Assembly: GCA_944326585.1 (NCBI GenBank)
Contig: CALVEN010000003.1
Coordinates: 1-64,000 of the forward strand
DNA: 64,000 nt
Source: Candidatus Gastranaerophilales bacterium
Lineage (GTDB): Bacteria; Cyanobacteriota; Vampirovibrionia; Gastranaerophilales; Gastranaerophilaceae
Direction of reading: 5' to 3'
Each line of letters begins with the position of its first letter. Within the stretch, counting starts at the first letter, position 1. The notes below the pieces were generated by a model that ran no database searches, was not told the DNA's origin, and was given only the letters and a program-made list of their open reading frames with translations. Made by a program: the position numbers and the translations under genes. This document shows, one piece after another, positions 42,858-52,456 of this stretch.

Positions 42858-45800
42858 CTACAGATCGCCGAAAGTTGTCGGTGTTTCAAAGAAGTTGATG
42901 TTCAACAACTCTGAATCTATGTCGGATAATGTGCGTTTCGGAGCTGATTTTCTTAAATCGTCCATATCGCTCATCAAGTCGACTTCTTCACCGTCTTTTT
43001 TGGCTACTGTTATATCCAAACCGATACTTTGCAATTCTCTTACAAGTACCTTGAATGATTCCGGAATACCCGGTCTCGGAATGTTGTCGCCTTTAACTAT
43101 TGCTTCGTAGGCTCTGTTTCTGCCGTTTACATCATCGGATTTGATTGTTAACATTTCCTGCAATGTATAAGCTGCACCATATGCTTCCAAAGCCCAAACT
43201 TCCATTTCACCGAATCTTTGTCCGCCGAATTGTGCCTTACCGCCTAAAGGTTGTTGTGTTACAAGTGAGTAAGGACCTGTTGAACGTGCGTGAATTTTGT
43301 CGTCAACAAGGTGGACAAGTTTAAGGATATATGAAAGACCGACTGCTACGGGTTCATCAAACGGTTCGCCCGTTCTGCCGTCGATTAGTCTTACTTTACC
43401 GTCTTCGGTTACCCAATCGCATCCGCTTTCTTTAATACCTTTTACAAGTTCGTATTTTGTTGCGATTTCTGATTGAGCTTCTCCGTACATTTCGTCAAAA
43501 GACGGTGCTTCGTAGTAGTTTCCTGTCAAATATGCAGCCAAACCTAACAATAATTCATAAGTTTGACCAACGTTCATACGTGAAGGTACACCCAGCGGGT
43601 TCAACACGATATCAACAGGGGTTCCGTCAGGCATAAACGGCATATCTTCTTTCGGTAATATTCTTGATACAATACCTTTATTACCGTGACGTCCGGAAAG
43701 TTTATCACCGACTGAAACTTTGCGTTTTTGCGCGATGTAAACTCTGATTACCGTATTTGCTCCCGGCGGCAATTCGTCGCCTTTTTCTCTGTCAAATACC
43801 TTAACGTCGATTACGCGTCCGCCTTCGCCGTGAGGAACTCTTAATGAATTGTCTTTTACATCTCTTGCTTTTTCCGCAAAGATTGCTCTTAAGAGTTTTT
43901 CTTCCGGCGGATGTTCGGATTCGCCTTTCGGAGTTACTTTACCTACCAATATATCGTCTGCATAAACTCTTGCACCGATACGAACAATACCGCGTTCATC
44001 CAGATGTCTCAGAGCATCTTCCGATACGTTCGGAATTTCACGGGTAATTTCTTCCGGTCCGAGTTTTGTTTGTCTTGCATCTATTTCTAATTTTTCAATG
44101 TGAATTGATGTGAAGATGTCATCGTGTACGCATCTTTCGGATAACAGGATAGCATCTTCGAAGTTGTAGCCTTCCCACGGCATATATGCAACGATTACGT
44201 TTTTACCGAGAGAAAGTTCGCCGCCGCAGGTTGACGCACCGTCTGCGATTACGTCGCCCGCTTTAACCTTGTCGCCTTCGTTTACGATAGGACGCTGGTT
44301 AATGCAGGTATCCTGGTTGCTTCTTACGTATTTCATTAATTGATATACGTGAGGATTGTTTTGTTTGTCGCGGATTACGATTTCTTCACCAACAACTCTT
44401 TCAACAACACCGTCCACATCGGATACGATTACCATACCTGAATCTTTTGCGGCTCTTGCTTCCAAACCTGTACCTACTACCGGTCTCTGGGTAATAAATA
44501 AAGGTACTGCCTGACGCTGCATGTTTGAACCCATCAATGCACGGTTTGCGTCGTCGTGTTCAATGAACGGAATCATTGAAGTCGCAACCGAGATAATCTG
44601 AATCGGGCAAACACCTACGTAGTCTACTTTTTTGGAATCTCCCATTGTGAATTCGGAATGATAACGTACAGGTACGTATTCATCTTTGAAGCTTCTGTCT
44701 TTGTTCAATTGAACGTCAGCAGGAGCGCAGCGGAAGTTTTCGTCTTCATCTGCTGTCAGATAGTGAACTTCATCTGTTACAACGCCGTCTTTTACAACAA
44801 AGAACGGGGATTCAATGAATCCGTAGTCGTTAACTTTTGCGTGTGTTGCAAGTGAACCTATCAAACCTGCGTTCGGACCTTCCGGAGTTTCAACCGGACA
44901 AATACGTCCGTAGTGTGACGGGTGAATGTCACGAACAGCAAATCCTGCACGTTCTCTCATTAAACCGCCGGGTCCTAATGCTGAAATACGTCTTTTGTGA
45001 GTTAATTCAGCAAGCGGGTTTGTCTGATCCATAAACTGTGATAACTGTGAACTTCCGAAGAATTCCTTCAATGAAGCAACCAGCGGTTTTGTGTTCAACA
45101 GGTTCAACGGGGTTAATGTTTCTGAATCCTGTAATGTCATTCTTTCTTTTACGATTCTTTCAATTCTTGAAAGACCTACTCTGAACTGGTTTTGTAAAAG
45201 TTCACCGACTGAACGGATTCTTCTGTTTCCTAAGTGGTCGATATCGTCTAATGTTCCTTCATCATATGTTAAGTTGATTAAGTATTCGATTGACGCAACG
45301 ATATCCTGAACCGTCAATGTTCTCTGGTTCTTAGGAATGTTTAAGTTTAATTTTTTGTTTAATTTGTAACGACCGACTCTGCCAATGTCGTATTTTTTCT
45401 CGTCAAAGAAACGTGCTTCCAAAATTGAACGGCCGCCTTGAGGAGATGCCGGATCGCCGGGTCGTAATTTTTTATATACTTCTATTAAAGCGTCATCCGT
45501 GGTTTCTGTTGTGTCTTTATCCAGTGTCTTTTTCAAAAATTCAAAGTGTGTGAATAAAGTTTCCATTTCTGAAACAGTGATGCCCATTGCTTTTAATAAT
45601 GTTGTAGCAAGGATTTTTCTGTTTTTGTCTATTTTAACGTAGATTAAATCATTGCTGTCTGTTTCGATTTTTAACCATGCACCGCGGTTCGGAATCATTG
45701 TTGCGTTGTATAAACGTTTTCCTGCAGGGGATACTTCGCGTTTGAAATATACACCCGGCGATCTTACGATTTGAGAAACGATTACACGTTCCGCACCGTT

Positions 45801-46175
45801 TACGATAAATGTACCTTTGTCGGTCATTGTCGGAATGTCGCCTATGTAGACTTCCTGTTCTTTGATTTCACCGCTGTCACGGTTTACAAGTCTTATCATT
45901 ACGCGTAATTGTTTTGCGTATGTCGCGTCATGAATTCTTGCTTCTTCTACTGTATACTTTGCGTTGTCGAAAGTATAATTCGGTAAGAAATGCAATTCCA
46001 ATCTTCCTGTGTAGTCTTTAATCGGGCTGAAAGAAAGTAATTCTTCCTTCAAACCTTCTTTTAAAAACCATTCAAAAGATTTTTTCTGCACTTCAATAAG
46101 GTCCGGTAAATCATCCAATCGAGTATGGGGAATACCCATCGGAGTTACTCTTTCTGCGTATTTTGTCTTAGACAT
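42858..46175 (-). CDS. rpoB: RNA polymerase beta subunit
   Basis: The catalytic beta subunit, 1105 residues. It has the rifampicin-pocket region ([29 protein letters not shown], about 375-404; split here for length: the key residues are [22 protein letters not shown]). The active-site region is [17 protein letters not shown] (about 830-846) and the flap/clamp end [23 protein letters not shown] begins near 1010 (motif QRFGEMEVW). It is shorter than proteobacterial RpoB and about the cyanobacterial size. It is first in its operon; no rplJ/rplL gene precedes it in the window. Confidence 0.97.
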   Translation of the reverse strand: MSKTKYAERVTPMGIPHTRLDDLPDLIEVQKKSFEWFLKEGLKEELLSFSPIKDYTGRLELHFLPNYTFDNAKYTVEEARIHDATYAKQLRVMIRLVNRDSGEIKEQEVYIGDIPTMTDKGTFIVNGAERVIVSQIVRSPGVYFKREVSPAGKRLYNATMIPNRGAWLKIETDSNDLIYVKIDKNRKILATTLLKAMGITVSEMETLFTHFEFLKKTLDKDTTETTDDALIEVYKKLRPGDPASPQGGRSILEARFFDEKKYDIGRVGRYKLNKKLNLNIPKNQRTLTVQDIVASIEYLINLTYDEGTLDDIDHLGNRRIRSVGELLQNQFRVGLSRIERIVKERMTLQDSETLTPLNLLNTKPLVASLKEFFGSSQLSQFMDQTNPLAELTHKRRISALGPGGLMRERAGFAVRDIHPSHYGRICPVETPEGPNAGLIGSLATHAKVNDYGFIESPFFVVKDGVVTDEVHYLTADEDENFRCAPADVQLNKDRSFKDEYVPVRYHSEFTMGDSKKVDYVGVCPIQIISVATSMIPFIEHDDANRALMGSNMQRQAVPLFITQRPVVGTGLEARAAKDSGMVIVSDVDGVVERVVGEEIVIRDKQNNPHVYQLMKYVRSNQDTCINQRPIVNEGDKVKAGDVIADGASTCGGELSLGKNVIVAYMPWEGYNFEDAILLSERCVHDDIFTSIHIEKLEIDARQTKLGPEEITREIPNVSEDALRHLDERGIVRIGARVYADDILVGKVTPKGESEHPPEEKLLRAIFAEKARDVKDNSLRVPHGEGGRVIDVKVFDREKGDELPPGANTVIRVYIAQKRKVSVGDKLSGRHGNKGIVSRILPKEDMPFMPDGTPVDIVLNPLGVPSRMNVGQTYELLLGLAAYLTGNYYEAPSFDEMYGEAQSEIATKYELVKGIKESGCDWVTEDGKVRLIDGRTGEPFDEPVAVGLSYILKLVHLVDDKIHARSTGPYSLVTQQPLGGKAQFGGQRFGEMEVWALEAYGAAYTLQEMLTIKSDDVNGRNRAYEAIVKGDNIPRPGIPESFKVLVRELQSIGLDITVAKKDGEEVDLMSDMDDLRKSAPKRTLSDIDSELLNINFFETPTTFGDL

Positions 46176-46330
46176 TAAATTACCTCATTCTTATAAATGG
46201 TGTACGTACTAAAAATTTTTCTAACTTGAGGCTGTTAACCTTTTGCCTGAAACCGGCAAATAAATATATTTTTCAGGGTTTTTTGTGTTTAGGCACAAAT
46301 CGCCCCCACTTTACTTTTTCATGTTACTTC

Positions 46331-46358
46331 ATCATATTACATCAATATATTTAGTCAA
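46331..46358 (-). promoter_or_regulatory. Candidate rpoB operon promoter
   Basis: On the minus strand, TTGACT (46353-46358), a 16-bp spacer, then TATGAT (46331-46336). It would give a leader of about 150 bases before rpoB. Confidence 0.6.
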
Positions 46359-46545
46359 GAAATTTTAAGCTCTTTTTTTTGAATTTGTTAAATTTTTGTT
46401 ACAATATTTTTTAAAGAGCTGAAAGCTTGAATATATCAGGGTTTGCCTGTCAAGGCATAAGATGTATATATCGCACGGTGCGGGTTTTAGGCTATGGCGC
46501 AAAACCCGCGCCAAATCAAATAAACAGGCAAAAGTGAAAATATAT

Positions 46546-47120
46546 ACATAAAAACTATTATCAGTACCTGTTACTTTCTTGTACCGACAAGAAAGTAACC
46601 AAAGAAGCTCTCGACCGGAACTGCACTCGCTAATCATTACTATAACTCGCCCTGAGCTCGCAAACTCGCTAAACGTCATCCCGCACTTGTTGCGGGATCC
46701 AAAAGACTTGCCGCTCAGACAACGCTCGCTTTGTAGCTGTCTCGTTATGTAATGATTGCTCGTTCCGTTAAGGTCGAATATTTGTTTAAGCCGCGCCGTG
46801 ATTATAGCGGGAGCGAGCAGAGGCTGAAGGTCGGCGGAGAACTCCGCCGCCGTAATGCCGTTTATTGCGAGCGAGTAAGAAGGCGCGGTAAAAGATTGCA
46901 GGATTTTAGCCCCTCTCCCGTCACTACGTGACACCCTCTACCCCAAGGGGGCGAGGGATAAAATACTGCAACGGCACGGATGTGCGCCCGTCAGGGCTTG
47001 AGCAATCCGTAGGATTGCAATTTATTTAGCGTGTTTTTCTTTCTCGGTTCACTCTTTCTTTTTACATCGCAATAAAAAGAAAGAGTGAACATAATAAGAT
47101 ACCCATAATAGTTTTTATGT
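46546..47120. mobile_element. 575-bp MITE-like element with 16-bp terminal inverted repeats
   Basis: The ends are the perfect 16-bp inverted repeats ACATAAAAACTATTAT (46546-46561) and ATAATAGTTTTTATGT (47105-47120). Near each end lies a perfect long hairpin: GTTACTTTCTTG / CAAGAAAGTAAC with loop TACCGA (46570-46599), and an 18-bp stem GTTCACTCTTTCTTTTTA with its partner (47047-47090). The middle carries GC-rich dispersed modules, among them the right copy of pair III and a CTCTCCC-type hairpin. No transposase gene is inside, so it would be non-autonomous. I do not see a clear target-site duplication. The whole gap 46176-47189 has no convincing gene. Confidence 0.65.
46811..46875 (+). repeat. 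Inverted repeat pair III, right copy
   Basis: GC-rich 65-bp module matching 35681-35745 in reverse complement (about 61 of 65 positions). It lies inside the 575-bp element, whereas the left copy does not have the element's terminal repeats. Confidence 0.8.
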
Positions 47121-47141
47121 AAAGTGTCGTGCCTTTGGCAC

Positions 47142-47172
47142 AAAAAAGCGCCCCCTTTCGGGAGCGCTTTTT
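47142..47172 (-). terminator. Terminator of hppA
   Basis: Stem AAAAAGCGC / GCGCTTTTT around CCCC/GGGA and TTTC, 18 bp after the hppA stop. Confidence 0.88.
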
Positions 47173-47189
47173 GAATTTTGGACTATCAA

Positions 47190-49607
47190 TTATTGTTTTG
47201 TAGTCGGAATTCTCATTCCGTAGAATGAACGAATTACGAAAATCAAAGCAATTACCAACAAAATCCAGCCTGCAACAGGTGCAATAGCTTTGAAAGATTC
47301 GCTGATAGCGATTTCCATAGCCAAAAGACCAAACAATGTAGTAAATTTGATAATCGGGTTCATTGCGACTGAAGAAGTATCCTTGAACGGGTCACCTACA
47401 GTGTCGCCGACAACCGTTGCTTCGTGAAGCGGGGTGCCTTTTTCTTTCATATCAACTTCAACAATTTTCTTTGCGTTATCCCAGCATCCGCCGGCATTTG
47501 CCATAAATACTGCCTGGAACAAACCGAATACGGCAATTGCAATCAGGTAGCTTACGAAAAATGCTACAGGGTGTGAGTTTTCACCTGCAGGTGCTGATAA
47601 ACATGCAAGTGCTAACGCAAATGCAAACAATGAAATGAATATATTTACCATACCTTTTTGAGCATATTGCGTACAAATTTTTACAACTTCTTTAGAGTTT
47701 TGAACATTTGCACTCTTGCAATTTGCGTCATCAAGCTTGATATTGTCTTTGATGTATTCGGTTGCACGGTAAGCACCGGTTGTAACAGCCTGCATAGAAG
47801 CGCCGCTGAACCAGTAAATTACCGCACCGCCTGTCAAAAGACCAAGCAATGTGTACGGATTCAACATATTCAGAATCATTTCGGGCTGGATGCCGAGTGT
47901 ATTTTGGATTACCAGAATCAATGAGAATATCATTGTAGTGGCACCAACTACAGCTGTACCGATCAAAACAGGTTTTGAAGTTGCTTTGAAGGTATTTCCT
48001 GCGCCGTCATTTTCTTCCAAATATTGTTTTGCGTTTTCAAAATCGGGTTTGAAGCCGTAATCACGTTCGATTTCATCGGCTACGCCTTCTCTTTCTTCAA
48101 TCAAAGACAATTCGTAAACAGATTGAGCGTTGTCGGTTACAGGACCGTAGCTGTCAACAGCGATTGTAACAGGTCCCATACCCAAAAAGCCGAAGGCAAC
48201 CAAACCAAAAGCAAATACTGATGAATAAACCATAATATCTGCCGGTATAAATGTGCTTGCAAAATATGCAAGACCCATTAAAAGTACGATTACCATACCT
48301 ATCCAGAAAGCGGAGAAGTTACCTGATACAATACCTGAAAGGATTGTAAGAGATGCACCGCCTTCTTTTGAAGCTGTAACAACTTCTTCAGTGTGTTTTG
48401 CTTTAGGAGAAGTAAAGATTTTTGTAAATTCAGGAATTAAAGCAGCACCCAAAGTTCCGCAAGAAATAATGCCTGAAAGTACAAGCCATAAGCTTCCGCC
48501 TAAAGGAGCCAATAACCAGTGGCTTACGCCGAAAGTCATTGCGATTGATAAAATAGATGTCAGCCATACAAGATTTGTCAAAGGCTGTTCAAAATCGAAT
48601 TTTGAAGTTTTAGCAGCGTAAAATCTGTCAACAATATTGTTAATCCAATAAGCAACAACAGAAGTTACGATCATCAAAAATCTCATTGTGAATATCCAGG
48701 TCAAAAGCTGAACCTGATACTCGGGCATAACACCCAGAAGAATGAATGAAACAAGCGCAACACCCGTTACACCGTATGTTTCAAAACCGTCAGCAGTCGG
48801 TCCGATTGAATCGCCTGCGTTGTCACCGGTACAGTCAGCGATAACACCGGGGTTTCTCGGGTCATCTTCTTTAATACCGAATTGAATTTTCATCAAGTCT
48901 GAACCGATATCGGCGATTTTTGTAAAGATACCGCCTGCTACACGAAGTGCAGATGCGCCTAATGATTCACCGATTGCAAAACCGATAAAGCAAGCGCCTG
49001 CAAGGTGTCCCGGAACAAATAATAAAATTGTAAGCATCAGGATTAACTCAACTGATACCAATAATACACCGATACTCATACCGGCTCTTAAAGGAATGTT
49101 CAAAATGTTTAACGGGTTTCCTTTAAGTGATGCAAATGCTGTTCTTGCGTTTGCTAAAGTGTTCATTCTGATACCGAACCATGCAACGCCGTAAGAACCT
49201 AAAATACCGATTACTGACCAAGCTAAAATTGTCAATACGCCGGACAACCCCATTTGCTGCAAGTAACCGAAGTAAAACGCTATACACAAACCGATTAAAA
49301 CTTCCAACACAAGCAGGAATTTACCCTGTTGAATAAGGTAAGTTTTGCAGGTTTCGAAAATAGTGTTTCCGATTTCTGCCATAGCAGTGTGTACTTGCAA
49401 TTTTTTAATTCTCATAAATTCGATAAAACCGAAAATACATCCGATTAAAGAAATCACCATACCGATTAACAACAAGTTAAAACTGTCAGGTGATAACTGG
49501 TGGATATTCGGAACTACCAAATCAGCTTCTCCCGCAAGTGTAGGAGCGGCGCTCAACAACAATGCGCCAAACAATGCCATCATTGGACTGAATAACTTTT
49601 TAATCAT
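47190..49607 (-). CDS. hppA: Membrane-bound proton/sodium-translocating pyrophosphatase
   Basis: An ion pump powered by pyrophosphate hydrolysis, 805 residues with about 16 membrane segments. The pyrophosphate/Mg-binding loops have the consensus acids: KEDDPRNPGVIADCTGDNAG (about 250-269) and MANAGGCWDNAKKIVE (near 705) with DTVGDPFKDTSS (near 735). It belongs to a divergent branch: the usual 'GNTTxA' signature reads GNTFKAT (about 543), and Lys at that place is the hallmark of potassium-independent enzymes, which pump protons. An N-terminal hydrophobic segment ending APTLA may be a signal peptide. Start ATG 49607 has GGAGG 5-6 bp upstream. Confidence 0.93.
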   Translation of the reverse strand: MIKKLFSPMMALFGALLLSAAPTLAGEADLVVPNIHQLSPDSFNLLLIGMVISLIGCIFGFIEFMRIKKLQVHTAMAEIGNTIFETCKTYLIQQGKFLLVLEVLIGLCIAFYFGYLQQMGLSGVLTILAWSVIGILGSYGVAWFGIRMNTLANARTAFASLKGNPLNILNIPLRAGMSIGVLLVSVELILMLTILLFVPGHLAGACFIGFAIGESLGASALRVAGGIFTKIADIGSDLMKIQFGIKEDDPRNPGVIADCTGDNAGDSIGPTADGFETYGVTGVALVSFILLGVMPEYQVQLLTWIFTMRFLMIVTSVVAYWINNIVDRFYAAKTSKFDFEQPLTNLVWLTSILSIAMTFGVSHWLLAPLGGSLWLVLSGIISCGTLGAALIPEFTKIFTSPKAKHTEEVVTASKEGGASLTILSGIVSGNFSAFWIGMVIVLLMGLAYFASTFIPADIMVYSSVFAFGLVAFGFLGMGPVTIAVDSYGPVTDNAQSVYELSLIEEREGVADEIERDYGFKPDFENAKQYLEENDGAGNTFKATSKPVLIGTAVVGATTMIFSLILVIQNTLGIQPEMILNMLNPYTLLGLLTGGAVIYWFSGASMQAVTTGAYRATEYIKDNIKLDDANCKSANVQNSKEVVKICTQYAQKGMVNIFISLFAFALALACLSAPAGENSHPVAFFVSYLIAIAVFGLFQAVFMANAGGCWDNAKKIVEVDMKEKGTPLHEATVVGDTVGDPFKDTSSVAMNPIIKFTTLFGLLAMEIAISESFKAIAPVAGWILLVIALIFVIRSFYGMRIPTTKQ

Positions 49608-49642
49608 AATATCCTCCACTAAAAGTTACAATTTCCAGCCTA

Positions 49643-49670
49643 ATTATAATCCAAATATTTTATTTGACAA
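49643..49670 (-). promoter_or_regulatory. Promoter of hppA
   Basis: On the minus strand, TTGTCA, a 16-bp spacer, then TATAAT (49643-49648), about 36 bp before the ATG. Confidence 0.7.
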
Positions 49671-49687
49671 GTTTGTTACAAAAATTT

Positions 49688-50806
49688 CTAAAACCACGGA
49701 TAATCGTCTTTGATTTCCCATCCGTCAAGAAATATCAAATACCCGCAAATTTGTGTAGCTCCATCGCTTTTGCAACTGTCTAAATAACGCTGTCTTGTCA
49801 TTATGCCGTAATTATGAAATCCGAAAACTTTTTTGCGTAAATCAAACGTCATATAAAATACATCTTTACCTAGAGTATTCGGTTTTTCAAAACCGTTTAT
49901 ATCAACTTCAAAAATAATATTTCTATATTCAATAGACACACAACTTCCATCAGGATTTGTACCGCCAATACAGCCAGATGTACCAATACCTACACTTATT
50001 AAAATATTATTTGACAATAAAATTCTGTATTTAAAACTTCCCCTCGTAAGAGCATAATTATTCGTTACAGGATTGTATGGACCGTCATAATTTACAGTTT
50101 GTTCTTTCTTATAACCAAAATCTTCAGATACCTTCAAATACGGAATAAAATATTTTGCAGCAAATTTTGTTAATGCATCTTTATGATTAAAATTAGCATC
50201 ATCTGTAGGCGTACCGTAAATTCCTGCGACCTCCCACGTTGTGGTGTCGCCATGCTCTGCCTGCGCCATTGTTAATGCCTGCGATATTATTGAATAAGCT
50301 TGTTTTAATTTTGATGCAGTCTGTTTTTTCTGATAATTCGTTATAAGAGTCGGAATAGTCAAAGCTGCCACAATGCCGATTATGGCGAGGGTTATCAGGA
50401 CTTCCGCCAAAGTGAAAGCGGCTTTCTTTTTAAAGCCGTTAAGACGATAAGACGTTAGGACGTTAAGTTCTTTACTGTGAGTTTCGCTCACTACTCTGTC
50501 ATCCTGAACTCGTTTCAGGATCTCATCATAAGCTGATAGCCCCCTCTCCCTTAATCCCTCTCCCGTAGGGCGAGGGAAGGTATTTATGTCATTCTGAGCC
50601 ATATTCTCTTGTAGGTGGTAAACTTTTCTGTCTGCATAGTAATGCCGACCTACTAATTTTTCCCTCCCGCCCTTGAGGAACAAAGGGAGCCAACGAGGCA
50701 CGAGTTGTGCGACCCTGTTTCCGAAACGTAGTGTAGGTGGGAGGGTTAGGGTGGGGGGATTTTTCTTGAGAGCCTGAATCAAGTTCAGGATGACATGGTA
50801 AGTCAC
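49688..50806 (-). CDS. Pilin-like protein; 5' end out of frame with its ATG (poly-G switch OFF)
   Basis: Mature pilin part present: FKKKAA|FTLAEVLITLAIIGIV, then TTWEVAGIYGTPTDD and a tail ending DDYPWF. It is a close paralogue of the 27.3-kb gene. The listed frame opens at a GTG (50806) inside repeats without a ribosome site, so the true start is probably ATG 51018, preceded by AAGGAG and a strong promoter (51046-51074). Between them lies a 9-G run (50992-51000). With 9 Gs the ATG frame gives MTTLNNGGGRLSQIDRTRV... and stops after 24 codons at 50944-50946. With 10 Gs, 51018 to 49688 would be one open frame of 443 codons. The long leader is repeat-derived, including LKRVQDDRVVSETHSK. Confidence 0.75.
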   Translation of the reverse strand: MTYHVILNLIQALKKNPPTLTLPPTLRFGNRVAQLVPRWLPLFLKGGREKLVGRHYYADRKVYHLQENMAQNDINTFPRPTGEGLRERGLSAYDEILKRVQDDRVVSETHSKELNVLTSYRLNGFKKKAAFTLAEVLITLAIIGIVAALTIPTLITNYQKKQTASKLKQAYSIISQALTMAQAEHGDTTTWEVAGIYGTPTDDANFNHKDALTKFAAKYFIPYLKVSEDFGYKKEQTVNYDGPYNPVTNNYALTRGSFKYRILLSNNILISVGIGTSGCIGGTNPDGSCVSIEYRNIIFEVDINGFEKPNTLGKDVFYMTFDLRKKVFGFHNYGIMTRQRYLDSCKSDGATQICGYLIFLDGWEIKDDYPWF

Positions 50807-50945
50807 GCCAATGCCCGATGTGTTGTCCTGCCTCAGGCAGTGCGGGATGACAGATGTCCTGCTAACACAACTATATTGATCCGCCTTACAATGACGAATG
50901 TTACTTCTTAGTGCCTTTGTGCCATAGTATCTTAGTAACTTTACT
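50456..50945. repeat. Dispersed repeat modules inside the leader of a pilin-like gene
   Basis: A CTGAACTCGTTTCAGG hairpin module (about 50504-50522), a CTCTCCC hairpin module (about 50541-50575), a GTCGG-like hairpin relic (about 50630-50655), a CTGCCTCAGGCAG hairpin (50829-50841) and an ACTAAG-type module (about 50905-50945) all lie between the start region and the prepilin signal. They keep one reading frame open once the G-tract frame is restored. Confidence 0.8.
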
Positions 50946-50991
50946 AAACCAGTACCGCCAAAACCCTTGTCCTGTCTATCTGGGAGAGTCG

Positions 50992-51000
50992 CCCCCCCCC
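50992..51000 (-). repeat. Poly-G tract, 9 Gs (sense strand), out of frame
   Basis: Nine Gs six codons after ATG 51018. The distance from ATG 51018 to the downstream frame is 212 bp, one short of a multiple of three. The paralogous gene has ten Gs and is in frame. Confidence 0.85.
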
Positions 51001-51045
51001 GTTATTCAAAGTAGTCATATCTATCACTCTCCTTTTTCTGTGTTT

Positions 51046-51074
51046 ATTATATCAAAAAATTTAATTTTTGACAA
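51046..51074 (-). promoter_or_regulatory. Promoter of the 49.7-kb pilin-like gene
   Basis: On the minus strand, TTGTCA, a 17-bp spacer, then TATAAT (51046-51051), with AAGGAG and ATG 51018 about 20 bp beyond the expected transcription start. The layout matches the promoter of the 27.3-kb paralogue. 51075-51236 otherwise has no gene. Confidence 0.8.
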
Positions 51075-51236
51075 GTCAATAGGAGGTCATTGCCGACAGC
51101 TTGCAGTTCGGGCATAACTGCCCGGGAGAATAAGTGTTATTTTAGAAATAACTTATTGCCTTATTCACCTTTAAAAATGTAGGTTGGAGCATACCCGCAG
51201 TATCTTCTTAGGGCTTTACTGTTATCTTTTACCCCT

Positions 51237-52400
51237 CTACCCGTTATATGCTCTGAAAAACGCTTCGAGAAGTCTTTGCCCTTGAATCATTGTTTTGTAA
51301 TCCACGTATTCTTTGTCTGAGTGCATATTACAAACCGTTGCAAGCCCTGCAAGATACGGTACAAATTTTTCACCGGAAGCATTTTTGCGGTTTGCATAAA
51401 TATGGGTTTCGGCACCCGCGTGAAAAGAAGAAATTTCAGGGGTTATGCCCTCTTTTTTAGCCACCGCTTCAAACAAAAGCGGGATGTAGTTATCTTCAAC
51501 TTTTTCAAATGCGGGCATGTGTTCTTCAAAAGTTATGTCTGCTTTCGCAACGCCGGAATATTCTTTATTAAATTCGTCAACTATAAATTTCATCAGATTT
51601 TTCAGTTCTTCTTCTTTTTCAACGCTGGAACTTCTGATGGAATAAGTTGCTTCTCCGTGTGTATTAATAATATTTGTAACATTCAAATCACCTGCGGAAA
51701 TTCCGCCGAGATTGCAGGAGGTAATAACCTGACCGTTTTCTGAATGGAATACACCCTGCGGCAGGTCTGAAATTAAATCAGCAAGTAATTTTGCGGCATT
51801 TTCTCTCGTTTCATCACCAATGTCAATTCCTGAGTGTCCGCCTTTGAAAGTATTTAATTCGAGATTAACATTTATATAGCTTGCACCGGAGGTTAAGAGC
51901 TGACCGAGTGAATCGCTGTCCAGTACAAGTACGTATTTGGATTTGATTTTAGAAAAGTCAACGTGACGGATTCCGGTCATGCCTGATTCTTCGTCGCGGG
52001 TGAATATCATCTCAAGCCCGCCGTGCTTGTATTCTTTGTCATTTGCGAGTTTTTTTGCAAAATAAAGTGCATTGGCAACTCCTGCTTTGTCGTCAGCTCC
52101 GAGGGTTCTGCCGTCAGCTTTTATCAAATCGCCGTCGAGTATAAGTTTTACGGCGGAATCATCCCCGATAACGTCCATATGAGCTGAAAGCAAAATCGGT
52201 ATTTTTTTCTCTGCCGTCGGCGCGATATTTATATGAATATTTTTGTAATCATCCAATTCACAGGGGATATTGTTTTCTTTGCAATAATCAACGATTCTGT
52301 TGATTACGTTTTCTTCACCCAGTGACGGCGAAGGAATTTGCGCTAAATCGCAAAATAAGTCAATTAATTCGTTTTCTTTTCTTAAAGTAGATAAATCCAT
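51237..52400 (-). CDS. PepT-like M20 metallopeptidase
   Basis: A cytoplasmic zinc aminopeptidase of 387 residues, related to tripeptidase T and its paralogues. Zinc ligands are in LSAHMDVIGDD (about 68-78), GADDKAGVANAL (about 100-111) and FTRDEESGMTGI (about 132-143). Dimerisation-domain motif GGHSGIDIGDETRENAAKL is near 188 (part KGGHSGIDIG). The last ligand is in FHAGAETHIYAN (about 338-349). AAAGGGGG precedes the ATG. Substrate is inferred from the family: N-terminal residues of small peptides. Confidence 0.9.
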   Translation of the reverse strand: MDLSTLRKENELIDLFCDLAQIPSPSLGEENVINRIVDYCKENNIPCELDDYKNIHINIAPTAEKKIPILLSAHMDVIGDDSAVKLILDGDLIKADGRTLGADDKAGVANALYFAKKLANDKEYKHGGLEMIFTRDEESGMTGIRHVDFSKIKSKYVLVLDSDSLGQLLTSGASYINVNLELNTFKGGHSGIDIGDETRENAAKLLADLISDLPQGVFHSENGQVITSCNLGGISAGDLNVTNIINTHGEATYSIRSSSVEKEEELKNLMKFIVDEFNKEYSGVAKADITFEEHMPAFEKVEDNYIPLLFEAVAKKEGITPEISSFHAGAETHIYANRKNASGEKFVPYLAGLATVCNMHSDKEYVDYKTMIQGQRLLEAFFRAYNG

Positions 52401-52456
52401 AATGTCCCCCTTTATTCATTTTAATATTACCATAAAAATTTATTATTGTAAATCTG

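Noticed and set aside
46365-46934. A 189-residue minus-strand frame upstream of rpoB
   Set aside because: It crosses the end of the 575-bp element, a perfect hairpin and several dispersed modules, has no ribosome-binding site at its start and reads like repeat translation.
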